A DNA stretch of 64,000 nt from Polyangiaceae bacterium (GTDB lineage Bacteria; Myxococcota_A; Polyangia; Polyangiales; Polyangiaceae), in NCBI GenBank assembly GCA_015075635.1, contig JABTUA010000003.1:496001-560000 (forward strand), read 5' to 3'. Positions 26,074 to 34,219 of this stretch are shown piece after piece; the stretch's first letter is position 1, and each line of letters opens with the position of its first letter. The notes beneath the pieces are model-generated. The model saw only the letters and a program-made list of their open reading frames with translations, did no database searches and was not told the origin of the DNA. The translations under genes were made by a program, and so were the position numbers.

Positions 26074-26144
26074 GCACACCCCACGTCGAATGGGGTGTGC
26101 ACGGATTGCCCTTGGTGGTCATCGTCAGCGGCAGCGCCGTGGGC
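26074..26144 (+). repeat. 71-nt element copy B with 9-bp stem-loop, inverted partner of 24471-24541
   Basis: The arms GCACACCCC (26074-26082) and GGGGTGTGC (26092-26100) form a perfect 9-bp stem with a 9-nt loop, followed by a 44-nt tail to 26144. It lies 10 bp after the stop of the broken HNH gene. Without a T-run it is not an obvious intrinsic terminator. Confidence 0.6.
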
Positions 26145-26175
26145 ACGCATGCGGACGAAGGAAAGGAGCTCATCT

Positions 26176-26836
26176 GTGCCTCGAACAGGTCGCACTCAAC
26201 GCAGAGTCATCGGCATGCTCGTCAAACGCTTCGGCGACGCGCGCCTCGACGAGATCCGCGACCCGCGCGATCCGTACATTTCGTGTTCGGCGCCTCGCGC
26301 CAGGTGGCGCTGTCGCGACAAACGCCTCGCTGGGAGCGAAGTCCTCCGGCTCGGCCGGACTCTCTATTTTGGCCGCGCTGCTCGGGATGGTGGCCGGAAG
26401 CAGGAGCCTGCGCGAGGTCGAGCAGCTGACTGATGAGCTCACGCCGCCAATCCGCAATGGCGTCCGGGTCGCGAACGACAACCGCTACTTCGTCTCCAGC
26501 TTGCCACCCTCTCGTCTCACCGATGCCGAGTGGCTGCTCGTCGTACGGCGCCACTGGGGCGTCGAGACTGCCCATCAGCTTCTCGATGGCGCCTTCGCCG
26601 AGGACCATCATCCGTGGATCGAACAGAACCCGCGAGCCACGGTCGTCGTGATGGTGCTGCGGCGCATCGCATACACGCTGCTCGCGCTCTGGCGCGGGGT
26701 GACTTTGCGCAGCGACGAACAGCGTAGGCGGCCCTGGCGCGACCTGATGCGCGACATCTGGCTCTGCACAGTCAAGGCCACCGCAGAGACCCCTCGAAAC
26801 TCGAGTGACCGCCGGCTCCCGCCGGCGCCCGCGTGA
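26176..26836 (+). pseudogene. decayed ISAs1-like transposase
   Basis: The start (GTG at 26176 after GAAAGGAG) reads MPRTGRTQRRVIGMLVKRFGDARLDEIRDPRDP, then the frame is interrupted by about 95 bp. It resumes at ILAALLGMVAGSRSLREVEQLTDEL and jumps straight to the C-terminal part NRYFVSSLPPSRLTDAEWLLVVRRHWGVE, HQLLDGAFAEDHHPWIEQNP and the closing VVMVLRRIAYTLLALWR. In ISAs1-family transposases a long DDE core lies between these parts, so most of it is deleted. The YREK-like helix and HWGVE segment support the assignment. The product cannot be active. From 26837 to 27089 I find no gene. Confidence 0.72.
26335..26369. repeat. 35-nt dispersed repeat, copy inside the transposase remnant
   Basis: This copy differs from 24970-25004 at three positions and forms the right end of a roughly 95-bp insertion (about 26273-26369) in the transposase gene. 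Just left of it is a small perfect hairpin GCGCCAGGTGGCGC (26297-26310). Confidence 0.7.
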
Positions 26837-27089
26837 CCCGTGCCGAGGCCTTCGCGCCGACCTGCTCTTTGACAGACTCCGCGTCGATCACCGCCCTCGG
26901 GCTCCTGCCCCCGTAGAGGCTCGATGGCACTTGCTCCTGTGCGGCCCAGTACCTCTCCACCGCCCCGTCCCCGGGTCACCACTTCCCCGCCGGTGGTGGC
27001 GACCCAGCTCGACTCGCGGAGAACCGATCGAGACTGGCTGTCCGGGGAGAGCGCTTTCCATTCGCGCCGAGGCCTGCTAGGACCACGGG

Positions 27090-27644
27090 GTGATTGCGCT
27101 CGGCATCGACCCGGGGACGTTGAACCTGGGCTGGGGTGTCGTCGCGCGCAACGGCAACCGGCTCGCACACGTCGCGCACGGGGTGATCCGACTGGACGGG
27201 AAGGCCTCGCTCGCCGTGCGCCTGCACCGCATCGACGGGGAGCTGGCCGAGGTCATCGCCCGCTACGCGCCGGACGTCGGCTCCGTGGAGAGTCTGTTCT
27301 TCCACAAGGACGCGCAAGCAGCGGCCAAGCTCGGACACGCCCGGGGCGTGGTGCTGCTCGCGCTCGCACGCGCGGGCGTGAAGGTCGCGGAGTACGCGCC
27401 GGCACGGGTCAAGCTCACGGTCGCCGGCGGTGGACGGGCGGACAAGCGCCAGGTCGCCATGATGGTGCGAGTCGTGCTCGGGCTACCGTCGCTCCCGCCG
27501 GGGGACGCGGCGGACGCGCTGGCGCTCGCCGTGACCCACCTGCGGGTGGGCCCGCTGGCAGAGAAGCTGACGCCCCAGGGCTCGCCGCGGCGCCGAAACG
27601 GCAAGGCCGTCCTGCGCGCGCTGGTGGCCGAGCGCCGGCGCTGA
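27090..27644 (+). CDS. ruvC: Holliday junction resolvase RuvC
   Basis: The 184-residue protein starts (GTG at 27090) MIALGIDPGTLNLGWGVV with the first catalytic Asp7, has Glu67 in SVESLFFHKDAQAAAKLGHARGV and the final acidic pair Asp139 and Asp142 in GDAADALALAVTH. These are the four catalytic residues of RuvC, which cuts Holliday junctions together with RuvAB. No ruvA or ruvB gene is next to it. The C-terminal 30 residues are basic and slightly longer than usual. An intrinsic terminator follows the stop at once. Confidence 0.95.
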   Translation: MIALGIDPGTLNLGWGVVARNGNRLAHVAHGVIRLDGKASLAVRLHRIDGELAEVIARYAPDVGSVESLFFHKDAQAAAKLGHARGVVLLALARAGVKVAEYAPARVKLTVAGGGRADKRQVAMMVRVVLGLPSLPPGDAADALALAVTHLRVGPLAEKLTPQGSPRRRNGKAVLRALVAERRR

Positions 27645-27666
27645 CCCGGCGATTTCCGGGTTTTTT
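27644..27666 (+). terminator. intrinsic terminator of ruvC
   Basis: ACCCGG, a 6-nt loop, CCGGGT, followed by a run of T residues to 27666; it overlaps the ruvC stop codon and precedes the next promoter region. Confidence 0.85.
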
Positions 27667-27754
27667 CGGCGGCGATTTGTGTACGGCGCGCCGACGGGGA
27701 AAAATGCTGCATGGTGCGTGTCGGAGGGGTGTCCCTCCGCCGGAGGTTCTCGCC

Positions 27755-29830
27755 ATGCTCCCCAATCGGTTGGCTCTGAGGCTCTCGGCTCTCACTGGGC
27801 TCGCCCTGGCGCTGCCCCTCGCGTGCGCGTCGGGGGAAGACGTGGGCAGCGGGTCCGGCGGAGGCAGCGGCGGCGTCGCGGCCGCCGACGCCGGTGGCGC
27901 CGGGGCCAAGGACTCCGGCTCGGACTCCGCCACGGGCGGCAGCGGGGCGAAGGACGCGGGCTCGGACGCCACCGACTCCGGCAGCGACGGCGGCGGCGAG
28001 TGCACCGGCACGGCGGAGCAGAGCTGCTACTCGGGTACGCCCGGCACCGATGGCGTCGGCGAGTGCAAGAGCGGAAAGCAGAAGTGCCAGGACGGCAAGT
28101 GGGGCGCCTGCGAAGGCGAGGTGGTGCCGGCAGCGCAGGAGACCTGCGACGGCAAAGACAACGACTGCAACGGCCTCACCGACGAGGGCCTGGGACAGAC
28201 GACCTGTGGCAAGGGGACCTGCCAGGTCACGGTCGAAAACTGCGTGAGCGGAGCGCCACAGACCTGCACGCCGAAGGCGGGCAACCCGACCGAGCAGTGC
28301 GACGGCACGGACGACAACTGCGACGGCACCGTGGACGAAGGCTGTAGCTGTCAGGATGGCAAGACGCAGAGCTGCTATTCGGGGCCGGCGGCCACCCAAG
28401 GCGTCGGCCTGTGTAAGCCCGGACTCCAGACCTGCGCCGGCGGCAAGTGGGGCGCGTGCCAGGGCGAGGTCGTGCCGGCGGCGCAGGAGACTTGCGACGG
28501 CCTGGACAACGACTGCGACGAGCAGGTGGACGAAGGCAACCCCGGCGGCGGCGCCAGCTGCTCCACGGGCCTGCTCGGCGTCTGCACCCTCGGCACCGAG
28601 ACCTGCAAGAGCGGCAAGATCGAGTGCTCCCAGGTGACGCAGTCGAGCACCGAGATCTGCGACGGCAAGGACAACGACTGCGACGGCCAGATCGACAACG
28701 GCGGCAACCCCTGCGGAGGAGCCTGCACGCTGTCGAACACGCCGAACACGGCCTGCGACGGGCCGGACACCGACCTCTGCCAGGAAGGGCAGTGGACCTG
28801 CAGCGGCAAGAACGCCGTGGTGTGCAGCGACACCACCGGCAACAGCGTCGAGCTCTGCAACGGGGTCGACGACGACTGCGACGGCCAGACCGACGAGGGC
28901 ACCAACGCTTGCGGAGGCGTGTGTACGCTCTCGGGCGTCCTGGGCGCCGGCTGCGACGGTCCGGACACGGATCAGTGCGCCGAGGGCCAGTGGGTCTGCA
29001 ACGGCCTGAACGCGCTGTCCTGCACCGACAACACGGGCAACAACGTCGAGACCTGCAACGGCACCGACGACGACTGCGACGGCCAGACGGACGAGGGCAA
29101 CAACGCCTGCGGCGGCGCCTGCACGCTCTCGGCCACACCCGGGTCTTCTTGCGACGGCCCGGACACGGATCTGTGCGCGGAGGGCCAGTGGGTCTGCAAC
29201 GGGCTGAACGCGGTCAGCTGCAGCGACAACACGGGCAACAACGTCGAGATCTGCGACTCCATCGATCAGGACTGCGACGGGAACATCAGCGAGGGGCCGT
29301 GCAGCCTTCCGAACGCGGGCTCGACCTGCTCCAACGGCACCTGCGTCGTCACCAGCTGCAACTCCGGGTACAGCGACTGCACCTCCGCCAGCGGCTGCGA
29401 GACGCAGCACTCCGGCTCGTCGAACTCGGCCCCCGGGGAGGCCTTCGGCACCTGGGACGCGGACGCCTGCTCGGGGTTCGTGTGCGGGTGCTCCGGCTGC
29501 GTGAACGAGCCGACCCTGACCCGGACCGGCACGCGGGGGCGCTTCTTCAACATCACGGCGCGCGAGGACTCCAGCTGCAGCGCCTACATCTCGGTGCGCT
29601 TCGAGCTGACCGTGCCCTCGGGCGTGGACTACGACCTGTACGTCACCGGCGGTGGCTGCTTCGCCGACCCCGGGTTCACCGCGACCGGCGCCGGAAACCA
29701 CATCATCACGGTCTGGTGCAACGACAGCGGCGGCAGCGACGACACCTTCTCGGCTACCGCCGAAGTCCGCTGGATCAGCGGGGCGTCCTGCTCGCCCTGG
29801 ACCCTGAAGGTCTACCGCCGCCAGTGCTGA
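27755..29830 (+). CDS. MopE-like Cys-rich lipoprotein with seven metal-binding-motif repeats
   Basis: The 691-residue protein has a signal peptide ending in the lipobox PLAC, a Gly/Asp/Ser linker (residues about 30-85), then seven copies of the putative metal-binding motif first described in MopE (PF11617 type): CDGKDNDCNGLTDEG, CDGTDDNCDGTVDEG, CDGLDNDCDEQVDEG, CDGKDNDCDGQIDNG, CNGVDDDCDGQTDEG, CNGTDDDCDGQTDEG and CDSIDQDCDGNISEG. Repeats alternate with CTL-type spacers. The last 150 residues form a beta-rich domain with four Cys (VDYDLYVTGGGCFADPG; SCSPWTLKVYRRQC), similar to pre-peptidase C-terminal domains. The Asp-rich loops look Ca-binding. It is probably a surface adhesin or metal-binding protein. 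The ATG at 27755 opens the signal peptide. Confidence 0.85.
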   Translation: MLPNRLALRLSALTGLALALPLACASGEDVGSGSGGGSGGVAAADAGGAGAKDSGSDSATGGSGAKDAGSDATDSGSDGGGECTGTAEQSCYSGTPGTDGVGECKSGKQKCQDGKWGACEGEVVPAAQETCDGKDNDCNGLTDEGLGQTTCGKGTCQVTVENCVSGAPQTCTPKAGNPTEQCDGTDDNCDGTVDEGCSCQDGKTQSCYSGPAATQGVGLCKPGLQTCAGGKWGACQGEVVPAAQETCDGLDNDCDEQVDEGNPGGGASCSTGLLGVCTLGTETCKSGKIECSQVTQSSTEICDGKDNDCDGQIDNGGNPCGGACTLSNTPNTACDGPDTDLCQEGQWTCSGKNAVVCSDTTGNSVELCNGVDDDCDGQTDEGTNACGGVCTLSGVLGAGCDGPDTDQCAEGQWVCNGLNALSCTDNTGNNVETCNGTDDDCDGQTDEGNNACGGACTLSATPGSSCDGPDTDLCAEGQWVCNGLNAVSCSDNTGNNVEICDSIDQDCDGNISEGPCSLPNAGSTCSNGTCVVTSCNSGYSDCTSASGCETQHSGSSNSAPGEAFGTWDADACSGFVCGCSGCVNEPTLTRTGTRGRFFNITAREDSSCSAYISVRFELTVPSGVDYDLYVTGGGCFADPGFTATGAGNHIITVWCNDSGGSDDTFSATAEVRWISGASCSPWTLKVYRRQC

Positions 29831-30047
29831 GCAGGCCCGGGGCTCCTGATACGGCCCGGCGCCGGCGCCCCTTCCCCGGCGAAATGCGCGAGGAAATGCC
29901 GCGGCTTGGCCTTGTGCTAAAAGCCCTCCGGCCCGCGAATCTTCCGGCTGGGTCCTCCGTCTCTTCCAGTGTCGGTGGCGGCGAAAGCCGCGAATGGAAG
30001 CCGGCGTTGTTTGTTGGAGCGATAGCGCCTCACAGGAACCGTCGAAA

Positions 30048-30734
30048 ATGAAGCTGCAGCACGTCCTCTTCTCCCTCTCGATCAGTCTCGCCGCGCCCCT
30101 GGCGCTCCTGGCCACCGCCGATGCGCAGGCCAAGCCCGCGGCCAAGAGCGAGCCCAGCGCCAACGAGGTCGCGGAGAGCGTGCAGAAGTTCTACGACAAG
30201 ACCAAGAACTTCAAGGCCGGCTTCAAGCAGCGCTACCAGGTGAAGGCCTACAACAAGCGCAAGGACAGCTCGGGCTCGGTCATCTTCGAGAAGCCCGGCA
30301 AGATGAGCTGGCGCTACACCAACAACGGCAACCGAGTCGTCTCCGACGGCAAGGTCATCAAGGTGTACGAGGCCGAGAACAAGCAGATGTACGAGCAGCC
30401 GATGGACAAGAGTCAGTACCCGGCGGCGCTCGCGTTCCTGGTCGGCGGCGGCAACCTGAAGAAGAGCTTCAAGTTGCGCAAGCTCGACGCCAAGCAGATG
30501 CAGTTCGAGGGCGGTTACGTGCTCGAGGGCGTGCCCAAGGAGGCGACGCCGGCCTACCAGAAGATCCTGCTCTACGTGGACTCCGGCACCTACCAGGTGC
30601 GACGCGTGCTGCTGCTCGACGCGCAGGGCAACCGCAACCGCTTCGACTTCGTCACCCCCACGGTGAACGAGAAGGTCCCGACGGGCGAGTTCGAGTTCAA
30701 GCCGCCCTCCGGCACGCAGGTCATCAAGCCCTGA
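30048..30734 (+). CDS. lolA: outer-membrane lipoprotein carrier LolA
   Basis: The 228-residue protein has a cleavable signal peptide (SISLAAPLALLATADAQA) and a LolA fold: VAESVQKFYDKTKNFKAGFKQRY, GSVIFEKPGKMSWRYTNNGNRVVSDGKVIKVYEAENKQMYEQ and DKSQYPAALAFLVGGGNL, then the strands with VRRVLLLDAQGNRNRFDF. LolA carries lipoproteins from LolCDE to the outer membrane, fitting a genome with so many lipoproteins. The ATG at 30048 gives the expected N-terminus; an upstream in-frame start would add 18 residues without hydrophobic character. Confidence 0.88.
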   Translation: MKLQHVLFSLSISLAAPLALLATADAQAKPAAKSEPSANEVAESVQKFYDKTKNFKAGFKQRYQVKAYNKRKDSSGSVIFEKPGKMSWRYTNNGNRVVSDGKVIKVYEAENKQMYEQPMDKSQYPAALAFLVGGGNLKKSFKLRKLDAKQMQFEGGYVLEGVPKEATPAYQKILLYVDSGTYQVRRVLLLDAQGNRNRFDFVTPTVNEKVPTGEFEFKPPSGTQVIKP

Positions 30735-30780
30735 GCGGCGATTTCGCTGCGGATCATGACCGGAGTGTAGCATCGGTCGC

Positions 30781-31074
30781 ATGTCCCGCTCACCCCGCGT
30801 CGTCATCCTGTATTGCGCCAAGTGTCGCTTCACGCTGCGCGCGACCTGGCTGGCGCAGGAGCTGCTCTTCACCTTCGGCGAGGAGCTGGGCGAGGTCGCG
30901 CTCGTGCCCGGCAGCGGCGGCGTGTTCGAAGTGTACCTGGGCGAGGAGAAGCTCTGGGACAAGGCCCGCGAAGCGCGCTTCCCCGAGCCCAAGGAGATCA
31001 AGCAGCTGTTGCGCGACCGCATCGCGCCGGCCAAGGATCTGGGCCACAGCGATCGCGAGTCGGGCGACGATTGA
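30781..31074 (+). CDS. SelW/Rdx-family thioredoxin-like protein
   Basis: The 97-residue protein starts MSRSPRVVILYCAKCRFTLRATWLAQELLFTF with a Cys12-x-x-Cys15 motif where eukaryotic SelW has CxxU. The following GGVFEVYLGEEKLWDKAREARFPEPKEIKQLLRD matches the rest of the Rdx family fold. It would act as a small thiol-redox protein. A start codon 46 bp after lolA suggests it is separately translated but possibly co-transcribed. Confidence 0.85.
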   Translation: MSRSPRVVILYCAKCRFTLRATWLAQELLFTFGEELGEVALVPGSGGVFEVYLGEEKLWDKAREARFPEPKEIKQLLRDRIAPAKDLGHSDRESGDD

Positions 31075-31111
31075 CGTCTCTGGAGACGCGAGCTTGAAAT
31101 CCCGGCGAGCC

Positions 31112-31675
31112 ATGGCGCAGCAGTCCTTCCGGTACGCCGTTCTGAGCTCGCCCGTCGGGCCCATCACGGTCGTCGAGGGCGATCGCGGCGTCGTCGCCGT
31201 GGATTTCGGGGAGCCCGGACCGGAGGCGCTGGCCGCCCGCCTGGCGGCGGCCTTGGGTAGCGAGGTCGTGCTGGAGAAGCGCGCCCGCCTGCGGGCGACC
31301 ACCGAGCTCGCGGAGTACTTCCGCGGCCGTCGTCGCACCTTCGGCGTGTCCATCGACTACAGCCTGACCAACGGGTTTCAGCGCCGCGTGCTCGAGCGGC
31401 TGACGCGCGTTGCGTTCGGGCAGCTCACCACCTACGGCGAGCTGGCGAAGGGCGTGGGCAAGCCGGGTGCGGCTCGCGCGGTCGGCGTGGCGATGGCGAA
31501 GAACCCGCTGCCGATCCTCGTCCCTTGCCACCGGGTCGTCGCTTCGGATGGTTCCCTCGGCGGCTTCTCCGGCGGCCTGGACGTGAAGCGCCGGCTGCAC
31601 CAGCACGAGGGTCTGGACGAGCTCGCCGGCGGCTGGCTCACGAAGCGCGAGCGACAGCTCGGACTCGCGCGCTAG
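31112..31675 (+). CDS. ogt: methylated-DNA--protein-cysteine methyltransferase
   Basis: The 187-residue protein has the Ogt/AdaB C-terminal domain with the active-site motif PCHRV (Cys139), the helix-turn-helix VAFGQLTTYGELAKGVGKPGAARAVGVAMAKNP that binds the minor groove with its Arg finger in AARAVG, and the asparagine hinge in KNPLPILVPCHRV. It repairs O6-alkylguanine by transferring the alkyl group to Cys. I chose the ATG at 31112; a TTG at 31094 would add six residues. It follows the Rdx gene by 37 bp. Confidence 0.92.
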   Translation: MAQQSFRYAVLSSPVGPITVVEGDRGVVAVDFGEPGPEALAARLAAALGSEVVLEKRARLRATTELAEYFRGRRRTFGVSIDYSLTNGFQRRVLERLTRVAFGQLTTYGELAKGVGKPGAARAVGVAMAKNPLPILVPCHRVVASDGSLGGFSGGLDVKRRLHQHEGLDELAGGWLTKRERQLGLAR

Positions 31676-31679
31676 CGGG

Positions 31680-31955
31680 TCACACGCCGCCGAACAAGCA
31701 GGCGTTCGTCTGATCGCACGGCTTGTCGAGGATGCACTGAGAGATCTCTGCGGCCTTGCCGTCGCACGAGCCGCTGCCTCCGACCGTGCACACCGAGCCC
31801 GGGCTGCACTGCTCGAGCTTGTTGCAGGCTTGCTCGCACACGCTGCCGCCGCCCAAGCCGCCGCTGTCGTCGTCGTCGCCGTCTCCTCCGCCACAGGCGA
31901 CGGACGAAGCGGCGACGGCCAGTAGGAATGCGAGGGCGAGCTTGGATGCGGACAT
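31680..31955 (-). CDS. small Cys-rich predicted lipoprotein
   Basis: The 91-residue protein has a signal peptide with lipobox SVAC, an acidic Gly/Asp linker and eight Cys in the mature part (VCEQACNKLEQCSPGSVC, GSCDGKAAEISQC, KPCDQTNAC), an arrangement that would give a compact disulfide domain. This small-lipoprotein pattern recurs throughout the window. It is convergent with ogt. Function unknown. Confidence 0.75.
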   Translation of the reverse strand: MSASKLALAFLLAVAASSVACGGGDGDDDDSGGLGGGSVCEQACNKLEQCSPGSVCTVGGSGSCDGKAAEISQCILDKPCDQTNACLFGGV

Positions 31956-32118
31956 GACGTGTTCCTCCGGGTAGCCCGGGCCGCGCCCGGTGAAGGGCCC
32001 TTCAGCAACCGCCGTGCCTCGCTCGGCGCGCCGGGAGTCGCGGGGTTGGGCTCACGCCGCGGAGGGCTTCGCCCCGCCATGGAGGGGCTGGCCCTGCCGG
32101 GTTAGGCTGCTCGGCGAG

Positions 32119-32604
32119 ATGTTACCTCCGCCCGTCGCTGCCGAAGAAGGCTGGTCGGCCCTCTCGCCCATCACCGCCAAGTCGGGTCGCTCCTGGGTCC
32201 ACGGTCAGGAGGGCGACCAGCGCATGCGCGTGGCGTACTTCCGCCGCGAGCACGACGGCGCGCTGGTCGGCCGAGTCTGGTTCGGCCCGTGGTGCGAAGG
32301 TCCGCCCGGGCACGCCCACGGCGGCAGCATGGCGTCGGTGCTCGACGACGCCATCGGCAAGGTCGGTTGGCTGAACGGCCACCGCGTGGTCGCCGCCAAG
32401 ATCGAGGTCAGCTTCCGGCGAATGCTACCGCTCGGCAGCGACGTGTTGATCGAAGCTTGGATCGATCGCGTCGAAGGTCGCAAGGTCCACACGCGCGGGC
32501 ACCTGCTCGACGCCGAGGGTGCACCTTACGCCGAAGCACACGGGCTGTTCGTCGCGCTCCCGGACAAGGGCGTCGAGACGCTCGGAAAGGTGAAGTCGCG
32601 ATAG
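32119..32604 (+). CDS. hotdog-fold thioesterase, PaaI-like
   Basis: The 161-residue protein carries the PaaI-type hotdog signature GPPGHAHGGSMASVLDDAIG (the H-G-G before the central helix binds the thioester), then VVAAKIEVSFRRMLPLGSDVLIEAWIDRVEGRKVHTRGHL. It should hydrolyse acyl- or aryl-CoA thioesters; the substrate is unknown. ATG at 32119, preceded by CGGCGAG. Between 31956 and 32118 I see no gene. It precedes the sulfatase-fold gene on the same strand. Confidence 0.85.
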   Translation: MLPPPVAAEEGWSALSPITAKSGRSWVHGQEGDQRMRVAYFRREHDGALVGRVWFGPWCEGPPGHAHGGSMASVLDDAIGKVGWLNGHRVVAAKIEVSFRRMLPLGSDVLIEAWIDRVEGRKVHTRGHLLDAEGAPYAEAHGLFVALPDKGVETLGKVKSR

Positions 32605-32661
32605 CTGCGGGGGCCGAAAGCTTGACGTCAGCCCATCTTGCGGCAACCTAGCGAGCCGCTG

Positions 32662-34065
32662 ATGGCATCGGAGCAGACCCCCCGGTCGAGACAACCCATC
32701 GTCATGGCGGCGCTGGGTCTGCTCGCGCTGGCGGCGCTGGGGCGTTGCGCCTGGCCGCGCGCGGCCCAGCAGCAGGCTGCTAGCGCACCAGTTCCAAGCG
32801 CGTCGGCCGTCGCGCGCGAAATACCGGCCGAGAACGCCGCGGCGGTCGTCGAGCCGGCCCAGGCAAAGCCGGAGCCCCAGCGGCCGTACAGCGTGCTGTT
32901 CCTGATGATCGACAGCCTGCGAGCCGATATGCCGTGGGCCGGATACCCGCGCGACATCGCGCCCTGGCTCACCAAGTTCGCCGAGCGCGCCACGCTCTAC
33001 CCGCGGGGCTATTCGCTCTCGAGCTACACCGCCAAGAGCGTGGTGCCGACCTTCGTCGGCAAGTACCCGAGCGAGCTGAAGCGCGACGGGTGGTTCTTCA
33101 CGCACTGGTTCGACGACAACGTCTTCTTGTCCGAGCGCGCGCAGAAGCACGGCGTCCGAACGCTGGCGGGCAACGGCCACGGCTACTTCCTGCCGAAATA
33201 CGGGCTGAACCAGGGCTGGGACGACTATCAGCTGCTCGAGGGGACCGCCATCGACTTCACCGGGGTGGCGGACGTGACCAGCGACCGGCTCAACGAGCTG
33301 GCGAAGAAGATGCTGTCGGATCCGAAGAACGTGGACCCCACGGGCAAGAAGCCGTTCTTCGCGTACTTCCACTTCCTGGATCCGCACTACACCTACGTGA
33401 AGCACGCGTCGGAGCCGGACTGGGGCAACAAGCGGCGTGACCTCTACGACAACGAGGTCCACTTCACCGATCGCTGGGTGGGGGATCTGGTGGACTGGGC
33501 GCTCGAGCAGCCGTGGGGCAAGCAGCTGGCGGTGGTGATCACCGCCGACCACGGCGAGGGCTTCGGGGAGCGGAACCACTACCGTCACGCCTACGAGGTC
33601 TGGGAGGCCCTGGTCCGCGTCCCCATCTTCATCTACGTGCCCGGGGCTCCGCCGCGCCGGATAGACACGCCGCGCGGCGCCATCGACCTCGCGCCCACGA
33701 TGGCCGACCTGCTCGGCTTGCCCGCCAACGACGAGTACCGAGGCGAGAGTCTGGTGCCGGAGGTCTTCGGGGCCGAGGCTCGGCCCAGGCCCGTGATCAC
33801 CGAGATGCCCCGCTGCGATCTGATGGACCGGCGCAGGGCCCTGATCGACGGGGATTACAAGCTGATCGCCTTCGGCGACGACTGGCGCTTCAAGCTCTTC
33901 AACGTGCGAGAAGACTTCGCGGAGGTGCGCGACCTGTCGCAGTCGGAGCCGGAGAAACTCCAGGCGATGAAGCAGCTGTACAAGGAGCTCTCCGCGAAGA
34001 TCCAGACGGTGCCCGTGGTGGGCGACGCGCCGCTCCTCGGGGCGCCGCCGAACCAGCGCTACTGA
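32662..34065 (+). CDS. membrane-anchored sulfatase/phosphotransferase-fold protein
   Basis: The 467-residue protein has an N-terminal membrane anchor (QPIVMAALGLLALAALG), a Pro/Ala linker and one alkaline-phosphatase-superfamily domain: LMIDSLRADMPW (metal Asp84), PRDIAPWLTKFAERATLY, SYTAKSVVPTFVGKYPSEL, FAYFHFLDPHYTYVKH, VITADHGEGFGERNHYRHAYE and VPIFIYVPG. The position of the formylglycine (CxPxR) of true sulfatases is Ser-Ser-Tyr-Thr-Ala-Lys-Ser, with Thr123. That is typical of phosphoglycerol and phosphoethanolamine transferases (LtaS, EptA), so a lipid or glycan phosphotransfer is more likely than sulfate hydrolysis. Start: ATG 32662 opens the anchor; a TTG at 32638 would add eight residues. 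Confidence 0.78.
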   Translation: MASEQTPRSRQPIVMAALGLLALAALGRCAWPRAAQQQAASAPVPSASAVAREIPAENAAAVVEPAQAKPEPQRPYSVLFLMIDSLRADMPWAGYPRDIAPWLTKFAERATLYPRGYSLSSYTAKSVVPTFVGKYPSELKRDGWFFTHWFDDNVFLSERAQKHGVRTLAGNGHGYFLPKYGLNQGWDDYQLLEGTAIDFTGVADVTSDRLNELAKKMLSDPKNVDPTGKKPFFAYFHFLDPHYTYVKHASEPDWGNKRRDLYDNEVHFTDRWVGDLVDWALEQPWGKQLAVVITADHGEGFGERNHYRHAYEVWEALVRVPIFIYVPGAPPRRIDTPRGAIDLAPTMADLLGLPANDEYRGESLVPEVFGAEARPRPVITEMPRCDLMDRRRALIDGDYKLIAFGDDWRFKLFNVREDFAEVRDLSQSEPEKLQAMKQLYKELSAKIQTVPVVGDAPLLGAPPNQRY

Positions 34066-34219
34066 CGCGCCGTCGGTCCTTACGCACTAGCCGGAAAGCG
34101 TCGCCGCTCGCTGCGACCTCCGTTCCGCATCCCGGACAGAGCAGCATGGCGCGCGATGCTAGAGTATTCGGCCCGCCGGCGCTGCGAGTGCCGCGCTGAT
34201 GAGACGGAGGTCGAGCGCT

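Noticed and set aside
26064..26110. The stem-loop after the HNH stop as an intrinsic terminator
   Set aside because: There is no T-run and the element has an inverted copy elsewhere that does not follow a gene end.
26925..26950. A sigma-54 promoter from TGGCAC and TTGCT near 26930
   Set aside because: The two half-sites are directly adjacent without the required five-base spacer.
26772..26960. A short minus-strand reading frame of 62 residues downstream of the transposase remnant
   Set aside because: The peptide has no recognised family and no start context; it may be IS debris but cannot be supported as a gene.
27263..30163. A 966-residue antisense reading frame over the MopE-like gene
   Set aside because: Its composition mirrors the repeats of the real gene and it has no recognisable domain; the sense strand has seven intact motif repeats.
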